From positions 62,001 to 126,000 of the forward strand of contig JAFQDF010000008.1 of NCBI GenBank assembly GCA_017416185.1: DNA of 64,000 nucleotides, written 5' to 3'. The notes under the pieces were generated by a model that saw only the letters and a list, made by a program, of their open reading frames with translations, made no database searches and was not told where the DNA came from. This stretch comes from Clostridia bacterium. GTDB taxonomy: Bacteria > Bacillota > Clostridia > Oscillospirales > CAG-272. The translations under genes and the position numbers were made by a program. Positions 18,417 through 26,850 of this stretch are shown here, one piece after another (position 1 is the stretch's first letter; each line of letters begins with the position of its first letter).

Positions 18417-19151
18417 ATGAAGGACGACAAAAGCAAGATGCTTGGGATACTGGGTGGCTTAGGCCCTATGTCAACTGCATATTTTTATGAAATGATTACC
18501 CGTCATACCCAGGTGAACTGCGACCAAGATCATATTGATATGGTTATTTCAAGCTCAGCTACTACTCCCGACCGTACGGGTTATATCCTTGGTACGTCAT
18601 CTGACAATCCGGCAGTACGTATGTCAGAGGATGCACGCAGGCTTGTGGAATTTGGTGCTGACGTTATTGCTATCCCCTGCAATACCGCACATTATTTTTA
18701 CAGTGAGGTTCAGAACAGCATAACAGTACCTATAATTCATATTATTTATGAGACTGTTAAATATTGCAAATCACTGGGAGCTGAAAAGATCGGTATTATG
18801 GCAACCGATGGAACCGTTATAAGTAACACTTATCAGCGTATTGCTGAAGAATTTTCCATTGAATGCGTGGTACCTTCTGCAGAAAACCAGCAGAAGGTGA
18901 TGGATATTATTTACGGTTGCGTCAAGCAGGGAAAGCCTGTCGATATGAATAACTTTTATTCTGTATCCCGTGAGCTTACGAAAGCAGGCTGTGACAGGAT
19001 CATTCTTGGCTGTACAGAGCTTTCACTGATTAAGCGTGATCACGGTCTTGACAGCTTTTATATTGATGCCCTTGAGGTTCTTGCGTGGAGATCTATCCAA
19101 TATTGCGGCAAGAAGCCGATAGGATTTGAGGATTTTAAAGATGAAATATGA
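18417..19151 (+). CDS. Aspartate/glutamate racemase family, probable aspartate racemase
   Basis: About 244 residues. It opens with MLGILGGLGPMSTAYFYEMI, typical of PLP-independent aspartate racemases. The two catalytic cysteines are in PCNTAHYFY (about 82) and GCTELSLI (about 192). It would interconvert L- and D-aspartate and so supply D-Asp to the ligase encoded just upstream. The start at ATG 18417 follows GTAGG; a TTG at 18402 directly after the previous stop is less likely. The 3' end overlaps murE by 11 bases. Confidence 0.9.
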   Translation: MKDDKSKMLGILGGLGPMSTAYFYEMITRHTQVNCDQDHIDMVISSSATTPDRTGYILGTSSDNPAVRMSEDARRLVEFGADVIAIPCNTAHYFYSEVQNSITVPIIHIIYETVKYCKSLGAEKIGIMATDGTVISNTYQRIAEEFSIECVVPSAENQQKVMDIIYGCVKQGKPVDMNNFYSVSRELTKAGCDRIILGCTELSLIKRDHGLDSFYIDALEVLAWRSIQYCGKKPIGFEDFKDEI

Positions 19152-20559
19152 TCTTTTAGGTATTAACGATATTGTGTATGATTCCAGAAAGGCGGCACCT
19201 GATACCGCCTTTGTATGTTTGGTAGGAGCGAAATCTGACGGACATAAATTTGCACGGATGGCATACGATAAAGGAACCAGAGTGTTTTTTGCACAAAGAG
19301 AATTATCCCTGCCGGATGATGCTAAGGTTTATATAAGTGAGGACACACGAGTAACACTTGCCGAGCTTTCAAGACAGTTCTTTGATTATCCGGATAAAAA
19401 AATAAAGATTATAGGTGTAACCGGAACAAAGGGTAAGACGACCACCTCTAATATTATAGCTCAGATACTCAATAAAAGTGGAAAAAACGCTGCGGTTATC
19501 GGTACTAACGGTATTATTATCAATGGGAAACGAACACCAACCGTCAATACCACTCCCGAAAGCTATGAACTGTATAAGTCCTTTAAAAGTATGGTTGATT
19601 CGGGATGTGATTACTGTGTAATGGAGGTTTCCTCTCAGGCGGTCAAGCTTAACCGTGTTCATGGTATAGAATTTGATATCGGAGTATTTACGAACCTTTC
19701 CCCTGATCATATCGGAGAGGGCGAGCATGCCGATTACGATGAATATCGTAGCTGTAAGGCGGGGCTTTTCTCAAGAAGTAAGATATCGATCATCAATTGT
19801 GATGAAGCCGATTCACGGTATATGCTTGAAGCCGCAACAGGAGAGGTAATAACCTATTCTGTCAAAGACGGTGATTGTTGTGCATCTGATATCTGCAAAT
19901 GGTCTGAGCCGGGTGTTCTTGGTGTGAAATTCAGCTGTAGGTACGATAACATTACTACTGAACTTAAGATCGCTACCCCCGGTATTTATAGCGTTTATAA
20001 CGCGTTATGTGCATATGCGGTATGTATCCGTTGCGGAATAACTTCAGCTCAAATTATTAAATATCTTCCTGAGACCAGAGTTAAGGGCAGGTTTGAGATA
20101 GTTGACGCATTACCCGATGCAACTGTTATTATAGACTATGCTCATAACGGACTTAGCCTTGAAAGTGTTCTTAAAACTATCAAGGAATATGAGCCTAAGC
20201 GTCTTGTTGTTCTGTTTGGCTCGGTTGGTGAGCGTACTCAGTTACGTCGTAAAGAGCTTGCCGAAGTTACGGAAAAATATGCAGATTTCGCTATCGTCAC
20301 AAGTGACAATCCCGGAAACGAAGATCCTGACCAAATTATTGATGAGATATGCAGTTATCTCTATGATACAGAGTATGTCAGATTTTCAGACAGAGCTGAA
20401 GCGGTTGAGTACGCAGTGACTAATGCAAATAAAGGTGACGTGATTCTTCTTGCAGGCAAGGGGCATGAGGATTATCAGCTGATCGGAAACGACAAGGTGC
20501 CATTTAGCGAGTATGATATTGTTATTAATACAGCGCAAAGAATAAGAGCCATCGTTTGA
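19141..20559 (+). CDS. murE: UDP-MurNAc-tripeptide synthetase (Mur ligase), not DAP-type
   Basis: Cytosolic Mur ligase of 472 residues that adds the third stem-peptide residue to UDP-MurNAc-L-Ala-D-Glu. YDSRKAAPDTAFVCLVGA is the N-terminal UDP-binding segment; the ATP loop GVTGTKGKTTTSN is at about 93; TVNTTPESYEL is also typical. The amino-acid-selecting motif is DNPGNEDP, with D389-N390-P391-G392. Meso-DAP enzymes have DNPR, whose Arg grips the DAP carboxylate, so glycine here points to a non-DAP diamino acid, most likely L-lysine. The start is ATG 19141 (after GAGG) rather than ATG 19126. It closes the asnB / ligase / racemase run. Confidence 0.9.
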   Translation: MKYDLLGINDIVYDSRKAAPDTAFVCLVGAKSDGHKFARMAYDKGTRVFFAQRELSLPDDAKVYISEDTRVTLAELSRQFFDYPDKKIKIIGVTGTKGKTTTSNIIAQILNKSGKNAAVIGTNGIIINGKRTPTVNTTPESYELYKSFKSMVDSGCDYCVMEVSSQAVKLNRVHGIEFDIGVFTNLSPDHIGEGEHADYDEYRSCKAGLFSRSKISIINCDEADSRYMLEAATGEVITYSVKDGDCCASDICKWSEPGVLGVKFSCRYDNITTELKIATPGIYSVYNALCAYAVCIRCGITSAQIIKYLPETRVKGRFEIVDALPDATVIIDYAHNGLSLESVLKTIKEYEPKRLVVLFGSVGERTQLRRKELAEVTEKYADFAIVTSDNPGNEDPDQIIDEICSYLYDTEYVRFSDRAEAVEYAVTNANKGDVILLAGKGHEDYQLIGNDKVPFSEYDIVINTAQRIRAIV

Positions 20560-20573
20560 TGACTCTTTTTTTA
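20545..20573 (+). terminator. Probable terminator at the end of murE
   Basis: AAGAGCCATC and GATGACTCTT can pair around GTTT with a two-base mismatch, followed by seven or more T. The hairpin includes the murE stop codon. Confidence 0.6.
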
Positions 20574-20588
20574 TTACAGTAAATTATA

Positions 20589-21011
20589 TTATTTGAACTG
20601 CTTTTCGTACTTTTCGCTTTCGTTTTTCCTATTGGATGTAATCTTACGTACGATAAGTAAAGGTGTCGCAATAACAGCATAAAGAATGGTAACGATCATA
20701 AATACGCCGACGATAGCGCCGTTCATATTACGGGTTATAACGTATGCCATAAGAGGGATAAGTATGGACAGGTAATGTACTGAAATCTTTGCGACTGTTG
20801 AAATATCTGTTTTGAATATGTTATTTGATAATGCAATTATCATAAAATACGCAAGTATCAGCAGAAACTGTACAAGCTTCGGTGTCGCGGTGGTGCCTAA
20901 TGTATTACGGGTGTTCATATAGTCGATTATATAAACGATTATATTGAATATTGTGAAAAAGAAGGATGCGGGGTAAATGATATTCTTGAATATGAATTTT
21001 AATGCTTTCAT
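20589..21011 (-). CDS. Small integral membrane protein, DUF3021-like
   Basis: 140 residues with four hydrophobic segments: ASFFFTIFNIIVYIIDY, LVQFLLILAYFMIIAL, ISVHYLSILIPLMAYVI and GAIVGVFMIVTILYAVIA. The tail is charged (RKITSNRKNESEKYEKQFK). The size, four-span pattern and a central LGTT turn are reminiscent of DUF3021 proteins, but I am not certain of the family. It is a single gene on the opposite strand to its neighbours, with GAGGAAAAG before the ATG. Function unknown. Confidence 0.7.
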   Translation of the reverse strand: MKALKFIFKNIIYPASFFFTIFNIIVYIIDYMNTRNTLGTTATPKLVQFLLILAYFMIIALSNNIFKTDISTVAKISVHYLSILIPLMAYVITRNMNGAIVGVFMIVTILYAVIATPLLIVRKITSNRKNESEKYEKQFK

Positions 21012-21125
21012 TTAACTTTTCCTCGGATGTTTTTTACTATTATAACACAAAAAAAACAAATAGTATTAAGTTTTTATAAATTTTTAATTATATACAGAAT
21101 ATTCAGTATATACTGTATAAATATG

Positions 21126-21154
21126 TTGACATTTTCTTATTTTTATTATACAAT
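21126..21154 (+). promoter_or_regulatory. Sigma-A promoter of the nusB operon
   Basis: TTGACA (21126-21131), a 17-base spacer and TACAAT (21149-21154), in a very AT-rich 180-base gap. It would drive the closely packed run starting with nusB. Confidence 0.75.
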
Positions 21155-21191
21155 AAATTATCTATAATTATATAATCCGAAAGGGAAACAA

Positions 21192-21602
21192 ATGGACAGA
21201 CGCGGATACAGAGAAGCGGCATTTATTATGCTGTTTGAGGCAGATTTTAAGGTTGATGAGGATTTAAACGAGTTTTATACCACAGCTCTTGAGATAGGCG
21301 GTTATGAGGATGATGAATATTTAAAGACGGTTTTCTTTGGTGTTCTTGATTCTAAGCCTGAGCTTGACGCTGAGATTGAGGCCACTGCCAAGGGGTGGAA
21401 ACTTTCACGTTTATCAAAGGTGGTTCTTAATATTATGCGTATATCTGTTTATGAAATGCTGAATATGAAGGATGTACCCTTTGCCGTTTCTATCAATGAA
21501 GCTGTTGAACTTGCAAAAAAGTACGATGATGAAAAGGCACCTAAGTTTGTAAACGGTGTTCTTAATACTGTAGCATCCAATAAAGGATTAAAAAATAAAT
21601 GA
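21192..21602 (+). CDS. nusB: Transcription antitermination factor NusB
   Basis: 136 residues, all helical, normal NusB length. RREYREAAF-like opening (RRGYREAAFIMLFEADF), the central WKLSRLSKVVLNIMRISVYE and the C-terminal VPFAVSINEAVELAKKYDDE, then KFVNGVLN, are the family landmarks. With NusE/S10 it binds boxA RNA to promote rRNA antitermination. It is the first gene of a long cluster and overlaps the next gene by 4 bases. Confidence 0.95.
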   Translation: MDRRGYREAAFIMLFEADFKVDEDLNEFYTTALEIGGYEDDEYLKTVFFGVLDSKPELDAEIEATAKGWKLSRLSKVVLNIMRISVYEMLNMKDVPFAVSINEAVELAKKYDDEKAPKFVNGVLNTVASNKGLKNK

Positions 21603-22516
21603 GCTATATTCTCGGTATAGATACAAGTAACTATACTACCTCTATGGCATTATGTTCAAGCGAGGGTAAGATCGTATCAAATCTGAAAAAGCTATTGCCT
21701 GTAAAGCAGGGAGAGCGCGGTTTAAGGCAGAGTGATGCAGTCTTTGCTCATACCCTGAATCTTCCCGAGGTTGCCAGAGCATTAGGGAAGGCTGATATTG
21801 CTGCGGTTGCGTTCAGTGCATGGCCAAGGGATAACGAGGGTTCTTATATGCCTTGCTTCCTTTGCGGAAAAGGGTATGCTGAGTCTCTGTCAGCTTTGCT
21901 TGATGTTCCGTGTCTTGCTTTTTCGCACCAGAGAGGCCATATTCGTGCAGCTCTGTATTCTGCGGGTGCTGAGCATCTTCTCGGTACTGAGTATCTTGCT
22001 TTTCATCTCTCGGGCGGAACTACCGAGGTCCTGCATATCAAGAACGGTGATGTGGAATTGATCGGTGGCACCAATGACTTGACGGCAGGACAGGCTATTG
22101 ACCGTGTAGGTGTTATGATGGGACTGTCTTTTCCGTGCGGCACCGAGCTTGAGAGACTTTCCGATAAAGGGACGGCAAAGAAATGCAAAATTAGTGTAAA
22201 TGGTTATAGTTGCAATTTGTCAGGTCTTGAGAATCTAGCATCCAAAATGTACAGTGAAGGTTCATCTAAGGAAGACGTTGCTGCATTTACAATTGATTTT
22301 GTTTTGAGAACCCTTGATAAGATCACAGAAAACCTGATGAGGGACTATCCTGGATTGCCGTTGGTGTACTCCGGGGGTGTAATGAGTAATAGTACCATAA
22401 AAAATCATTTCAAAGAAAAATACGGTGCATATTTTGCAGAACCGGCATTTTCCTCGGATAACGCTGCCGGAACTGCTTTGCTTGCATACGATAAGTTGAA
22501 AAATGAACTTTTCTGA
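21599..22516 (+). CDS. TsaD/Kae1-like paralogue (M22 family)
   Basis: 305 residues, ASKHA fold. MSYILGIDTSNYTTSMAL is the phosphate-binding opening. HQRGH at about 112-116 matches the two-histidine metal motif of TsaD (usually HxEGH). HLSGGTTEVLHI and YSGGVMSNSTI correspond to later nucleotide-site segments. It is shorter than true TsaD (about 335-340) and its opening continues into KLLPVKQGERGLRQSDAVFA. I therefore read it as a paralogue and not the t6A enzyme. In several Clostridia a protein annotated simply as Kae1-like sits between nusB and xseA. Function unknown. Confidence 0.8.
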   Translation: MSYILGIDTSNYTTSMALCSSEGKIVSNLKKLLPVKQGERGLRQSDAVFAHTLNLPEVARALGKADIAAVAFSAWPRDNEGSYMPCFLCGKGYAESLSALLDVPCLAFSHQRGHIRAALYSAGAEHLLGTEYLAFHLSGGTTEVLHIKNGDVELIGGTNDLTAGQAIDRVGVMMGLSFPCGTELERLSDKGTAKKCKISVNGYSCNLSGLENLASKMYSEGSSKEDVAAFTIDFVLRTLDKITENLMRDYPGLPLVYSGGVMSNSTIKNHFKEKYGAYFAEPAFSSDNAAGTALLAYDKLKNELF

Positions 22517-23795
22517 CAATACTGTGCTGAGCGTTAAAGCACTCAATGATTTTGTAAAGAGAATAGTTGAGTCAAACAGCTATCTTTCTTCTGTAAATAT
22601 CAGAGGCGAAATATCAAATTTCACCAATCATTATAAAAGCGGTCATCTGTACTTTTCTCTTAAGGATGAAGAGGCGCAGGTACGCTGTGTAATGTTTTCT
22701 TCAAACGTATCGAAACTTACCTTTACTCCCAAGGACGGAATGAAGGTAAATGCTCACGGAAGAGTATCTATGTTCGTACGCGACGGACAGTTTATATTTT
22801 ACGTTGACAAGCTTGATGCTGACGGCATAGGTGACCTTTATTTGAAATTTGAAGAAATTAAAAAAAAGCTTTCAAATGAAGGCCTGTTTGATTCATCACG
22901 AAAGAAATCCATACCGAGATATCCCCGCAGAATAGGGGTGATAACCTCAGAAACAGGCGCTGCCATACAGGACATAAAAAACGTTATATCCCGCAGATAT
23001 CCGATTGCCCAAATAATATTATATCCCAGCCTTGTGCAAGGCAAAGGAGCGGAGCAAGATCTGTGCGGAGGTATTGAGTATTTTTCACGTAACGGTAATA
23101 CAGATACAGTTATCATAGGAAGAGGAGGCGGATCTATAGAAGATCTGTGGTCCTTTAATTCGGAGAAGCTTGCAAGAGCAATATATGCCTGTCCTGTTCC
23201 TGTCATATCTGCGGTGGGACATGAGACTGATTTCACAATTTGTGATTTTGTAAGCGATCTGCGTGCCCCCACACCCTCAGCAGCAGCTGAGCTTGCTGTC
23301 CCCGATGTCAATGATATAAAACGTCAGCTTGGAAACGTTGTTAAGAAGATGTCGAACACCTTGACTCTTCGTGTTTCTGACAGCAGACTGAAAATAGAAA
23401 AATTATCAAATAACAGAGCACTTCAATCTCCGTTGAATTTGGTTGAAGATAAGCGCTTGTATCTTGATCGCGTCAATGATAAGATGTGCACAAATATGCA
23501 TCGTGTAATCGACGGTAAGATGAGGCTGCTTTCGGATTCTGAAAACTCTCTGTATAATGACATACGTTATATATATGAAAAATTCAGGACCGAATATATC
23601 AGGCTGACTGCGAAATTAGATGCACTCAACCCTATGTCTGTTATATCAAGAGGATACAGTGCGGTATTTGACGGTGGCGGAAGTCTTGTGAAATCTGTCA
23701 ATGACGTCAATATCGGAGAAAAACTTAAGCTGAACGTCAGCGACGGCGTTATCGTTGCTGAGGCGATTGAAATAAAGGAGAAGGATAATGTCTGA
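22503..23795 (+). CDS. xseA: Exodeoxyribonuclease VII large subunit
   Basis: 430 residues. The N-terminal OB domain (about 1-100) contains VNIRGEISNFTNHYKSGHLY and YFSLKDEEAQVRCVMF. The catalytic domain has GVITSETGAAIQDIKNVISR and DTVIIGRGGGSIEDLWSFN, then ISAVGHETDFTICDFVSDLR, all signature blocks. With XseB it degrades single-stranded DNA. The start overlaps the previous gene by 14 bases and has only a weak ribosome binding site, which suggests coupling. Confidence 0.97.
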   Translation: MNFSDNTVLSVKALNDFVKRIVESNSYLSSVNIRGEISNFTNHYKSGHLYFSLKDEEAQVRCVMFSSNVSKLTFTPKDGMKVNAHGRVSMFVRDGQFIFYVDKLDADGIGDLYLKFEEIKKKLSNEGLFDSSRKKSIPRYPRRIGVITSETGAAIQDIKNVISRRYPIAQIILYPSLVQGKGAEQDLCGGIEYFSRNGNTDTVIIGRGGGSIEDLWSFNSEKLARAIYACPVPVISAVGHETDFTICDFVSDLRAPTPSAAAELAVPDVNDIKRQLGNVVKKMSNTLTLRVSDSRLKIEKLSNNRALQSPLNLVEDKRLYLDRVNDKMCTNMHRVIDGKMRLLSDSENSLYNDIRYIYEKFRTEYIRLTAKLDALNPMSVISRGYSAVFDGGGSLVKSVNDVNIGEKLKLNVSDGVIVAEAIEIKEKDNV

Positions 23796-23991
23796 TAACA
23801 AAAAGACCTTCGAAGAAAACCTCAAACGTCTTGAAGAGATAGTACGTGCTCTTGAATCGTCAGATTCGGAGCTTGACAAATCACTTGCTCTTTTTGAGGA
23901 GGGAACGGCTCTTGTTCGTTTATGTACGAAGGAGCTTGACGAAGCAGAGACAAAAATTTCAGTTTTGACCAAGGAGCATTCAAATGAGTGA
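23788..23991 (+). CDS. xseB: Exodeoxyribonuclease VII small subunit
   Basis: 67 residues. KTFEENLKRLEEIVRALESS followed by LDKSLALFEEGTALVR is the standard helical-hairpin sequence of XseB, several copies of which coat XseA. It overlaps xseA by 8 bases and ispA by 8 bases. Confidence 0.96.
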   Translation: MSDNKKTFEENLKRLEEIVRALESSDSELDKSLALFEEGTALVRLCTKELDEAETKISVLTKEHSNE

Positions 23992-24871
23992 CATCAAGTT
24001 AAGAATCAAAAATAACGCGGCTCTTATGGAGCGGACTCTGGAACATTATTTTTCCTTGAATGATGATAAATACCCTGTTTTATTTGAAGCGATGCGCTAC
24101 GGTGTCCTTGATGGAGGTAAGCGTGTCAGACCCTTTCTTACTCTTGAATTTTGTAGATTATGGGGTGGATCCGACGAGGCAGTGCTCCCGTTTGCGGTAG
24201 CAATAGAATGTATTCATTCTTATTCATTGGTGCATGATGACTTGCCATGCATGGACAATGATACTTTGCGTCGCGGCAAACCTACCAATCATGTTAAATA
24301 CGGTGAAGCGAACGCCCTGTTGTGCGGTGACGCTTTGTTGACATATGCTTTTGAGGTCGCATCTTCTAACAGGCTTGTGTCCTCCGAAAATACAGTTAAG
24401 GCAATTAATCTGCTTGCGGCAATGTCAGGACCTATGGGTATGGTGGGCGGTCAGCAGATCGACCTTCTGTCGGAAGGTAAAAGTATAGATATGGCTACGT
24501 TAAAATATCTCCACGCCAGAAAAACCGGTTGCCTTATCCGCTGTGCAGCACTTTTAGGATGCCTTGCGTCCGGTGACTTGTGTAACGAAGAACAATACAA
24601 AGCCGCTGACAGCTATGCGTCCTGTATCGGACTCGCTTTTCAGATCATCGATGATATACTTGACCGTATTGGTGATCAGGAGATATTCGGTAAGCCTATC
24701 GGAAGTGATGAGGAGCAGAACAAGACAACGTTTCTTACTTTTATGTCGGTGGAAGAAGCGTATGAGGAAGCAAGAAAGCTTACCGAAAAAGCTAAATCAG
24801 CAATCTGCAACTATCCCTCAAGCGGTATTCTCTGTGAATTCGCTGACTATCTGTTAAGCCGAAATAAATGA
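23984..24871 (+). CDS. ispA: Polyprenyl (geranyl/farnesyl) diphosphate synthase
   Basis: 295 residues, trans-isoprenyl synthase fold. The first aspartate-rich motif is HDDLPCMDNDTLRRGKPTNH at about 84-103 and the second is IIDDILD at about 221. GGKRVRPFL binds isopentenyl diphosphate. It condenses IPP with DMAPP/GPP to give FPP, the precursor of undecaprenyl phosphate and other isoprenoids. The DDxxxxD form in the first motif is the bacterial FPP-synthase type. Its location after xseB is the classic xseA-xseB-ispA order. Confidence 0.95.
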   Translation: MSDIKLRIKNNAALMERTLEHYFSLNDDKYPVLFEAMRYGVLDGGKRVRPFLTLEFCRLWGGSDEAVLPFAVAIECIHSYSLVHDDLPCMDNDTLRRGKPTNHVKYGEANALLCGDALLTYAFEVASSNRLVSSENTVKAINLLAAMSGPMGMVGGQQIDLLSEGKSIDMATLKYLHARKTGCLIRCAALLGCLASGDLCNEEQYKAADSYASCIGLAFQIIDDILDRIGDQEIFGKPIGSDEEQNKTTFLTFMSVEEAYEEARKLTEKAKSAICNYPSSGILCEFADYLLSRNK

Positions 24872-25608
24872 GAGCAGACCTATATCTCGTTGAGAAGGGA
24901 ATAGCAAAAAGCCGTAAAAGAGCTCAGATCATGATCGACGGAGGCGTTGTATTTGCTGACGGCATCAAGATCACAAAAGCATCTAAAAATATAGAAGAAG
25001 CGTATATTGAGCTTCGTGGCGAGGTAATGCCCTACGTAAGCCGCGGCGGTTTGAAGCTCAAAGGAGCTATCGATAGATTCTGTATAGACGTCAAGGACAA
25101 GGTTTGTCTTGATGTTGGTGCTTCCACCGGTGGCTTTACAGACTGTTTGCTTCAGGAAGGAGCAGCGAGGGTATACGCTGTTGACTGTGGACACGGACAG
25201 CTTGACTCTGAGCTTTTAAAGGATGAAAAAGTTATATCTATCGAAGGCTGTAATGCACGTGAAATTTCCCGGGAAATAATTCCTGAGTTAATCGATATAT
25301 GCGTTATGGATGTATCCTTTATTTCCCAGACTCTGATACATCCGGCTCTTGCGACTTTGCTTTGTTATGGTGCTGAACTGATAACACTTATCAAGCCTCA
25401 GTTTGAGGTTGGCAGACCGAATATCGGCAAGAACGGCATAGTCAAGGATGAAAAGGCGAGAGCCATGGCTGTTGATAAGGTGATAGAGTCAGCCTCAGCC
25501 TGTGGCTTCAAATTTATTGATAAAGACGTTTCTCCCATCAAGGGAGGTGACGGAAATATTGAATATATAGGACGTTTTCGTTATGAGGGTTTTAGTTATA
25601 CCGAATAA
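24868..25608 (+). CDS. TlyA-family rRNA methyltransferase (S4 + FtsJ domains)
   Basis: 246 residues. An S4 RNA-binding domain (about 1-60: MRADLYLVEKGIAKSRKRAQ) is joined to an FtsJ-like Rossmann methyltransferase with DVGASTGGFTDCLLQEGAAR (SAM loop), YAVDCGHGQL and CVMDVSFIS. YVSRGGLKL carries the conserved lysine. TlyA methylates 2'-O positions of 16S/23S rRNA in mycobacteria; the Firmicutes homologues (YqxC) have been less studied. ATGA overlap with ispA, and its end overlaps nadK by 26 bases. Confidence 0.93.
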   Translation: MRADLYLVEKGIAKSRKRAQIMIDGGVVFADGIKITKASKNIEEAYIELRGEVMPYVSRGGLKLKGAIDRFCIDVKDKVCLDVGASTGGFTDCLLQEGAARVYAVDCGHGQLDSELLKDEKVISIEGCNAREISREIIPELIDICVMDVSFISQTLIHPALATLLCYGAELITLIKPQFEVGRPNIGKNGIVKDEKARAMAVDKVIESASACGFKFIDKDVSPIKGGDGNIEYIGRFRYEGFSYTE

Positions 25609-26383
25609 ACAGAAGGATAAAGAACTTTTATATACCAATAATTTAACCCGGTTACTTGACCGTTATGACTGCGAATATACTGTGTGTCGTGATGAATATG
25701 CTCCCCTGAGCAAAGCGGCTGATCTCTTTATTGTTCTCGGTGGTGACGGCTCAATAATGCGTGCAAGCCACGATGCGGCGAAATACGGTATACCCATACT
25801 ATCCGTAAACCTTGGCAGGATGGGGTATATGGCTGAGCTTGAGAAGGATGAGATCCAACTTATAGACCGATTCTTTTCAGGAGATTACAATATCGAAGAG
25901 AGAATGATGCTCTCGGTCATAACACCTGACGGAAGAGAGCATATTGCACTGAATGATGCGGTACTTTCTAACGGACAGGTTGCTAAAATGGTCAGCTTTT
26001 CTTTGTATAGTAACGGGCAGTATCTTTCCCGCTACAATGCTGACGGTATTATAATCTCAACCCCCACCGGTTCAACCGCTTACTCCATGTCAGCCGGCGG
26101 TCCTGTTGTGGACCCATCGGTGGAGTGTCTTATTGCTACGCCCGTATGTCCTCACTCGTTAAGTAATCGACCGGTGATTTTTTCCGAAAAAACTGTATTA
26201 ACCGTCAAAAACGAAACCGACAGAGATATTCCTATGTTTATTACAGTCGACGGCGGCGACAACCTGGAAATCGGTTTCGGAGAATCTGTTATCTTCAGAA
26301 AAGCTGAGCTATCAACAAAGCTGGTGCGGGTAAAGGATGAATGCTTCTACCGTACTTTAAGTAAAAAAATGAATCAGGTGTAA
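25583..26383 (+). CDS. nadK: NAD kinase
   Basis: 266 residues. Phosphorylates NAD to NADP. The GGDG motif is in VLGGDGSIMRASHDAAKYGI, followed by LSVNLGRMGYMAEL, the NE/D-type ALNDAVLSNG and the substrate loop STPTGSTAYSMSAGGPVVDP. It begins within tlyA in another frame. The order tlyA-nadK-argR-recN is a conserved Firmicutes block. Confidence 0.96.
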   Translation: MRVLVIPNKQKDKELLYTNNLTRLLDRYDCEYTVCRDEYAPLSKAADLFIVLGGDGSIMRASHDAAKYGIPILSVNLGRMGYMAELEKDEIQLIDRFFSGDYNIEERMMLSVITPDGREHIALNDAVLSNGQVAKMVSFSLYSNGQYLSRYNADGIIISTPTGSTAYSMSAGGPVVDPSVECLIATPVCPHSLSNRPVIFSEKTVLTVKNETDRDIPMFITVDGGDNLEIGFGESVIFRKAELSTKLVRVKDECFYRTLSKKMNQV

Positions 26384-26386
26384 GCT

Positions 26387-26842
26387 ATGAAATACAAAAG
26401 ACATAATGAAATAATCAAAATTGTAAATTCTTATAATATTGAAACACAGGATGAGCTTATTGAAAAGTTAAAGGGTCGTGGTTACGATGTGACTCAGGCT
26501 ACAATATCCCGTGATATACGTGAGCTTAAGCTTACAAAGGTGGCAGCAGGGCATAACGCATATAAGTATGCTGTGCCAACTCATGATTCTCAGATATATT
26601 CATCCAAGTATCAGTATATAGTCAGAGAAACCATAACCGGTGTTGAATCTGCCTGCAATATGATAGTTCTTAAGACTCTTTCGGGTATGGCTCAGGCTGC
26701 TGCCGCAGCAATAGATGCCTTGGGTTGGAACGAAATTGTTGGCAGCATTGCAGGTGACGATACGATTTTTATAGTTATGCGTACCGCAGAAAAAGCTGAG
26801 GAATACACACAGAATTTCAAAAATATACTTAATATAAGATAG
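26387..26842 (+). CDS. argR: Arginine repressor
   Basis: 151 residues. The N-terminal winged helix has YDVTQATISRDIRELKLTKV as recognition helix region. The C-terminal domain has the arginine-binding/hexamerisation GTIAGDDT-like motif as GSIAGDDTIFIVMRT. It regulates arginine metabolism, and in this conserved location (before recN) it is the AhrC type. Confidence 0.96.
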   Translation: MKYKRHNEIIKIVNSYNIETQDELIEKLKGRGYDVTQATISRDIRELKLTKVAAGHNAYKYAVPTHDSQIYSSKYQYIVRETITGVESACNMIVLKTLSGMAQAAAAAIDALGWNEIVGSIAGDDTIFIVMRTAEKAEEYTQNFKNILNIR

Positions 26843-26850
26843 GAGACGAA

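Noticed and set aside
21012-21191. A riboswitch or small RNA in the 180-base AT-rich gap before nusB.
   Set aside because: I see only a promoter; there are no conserved leader elements or stable hairpins.
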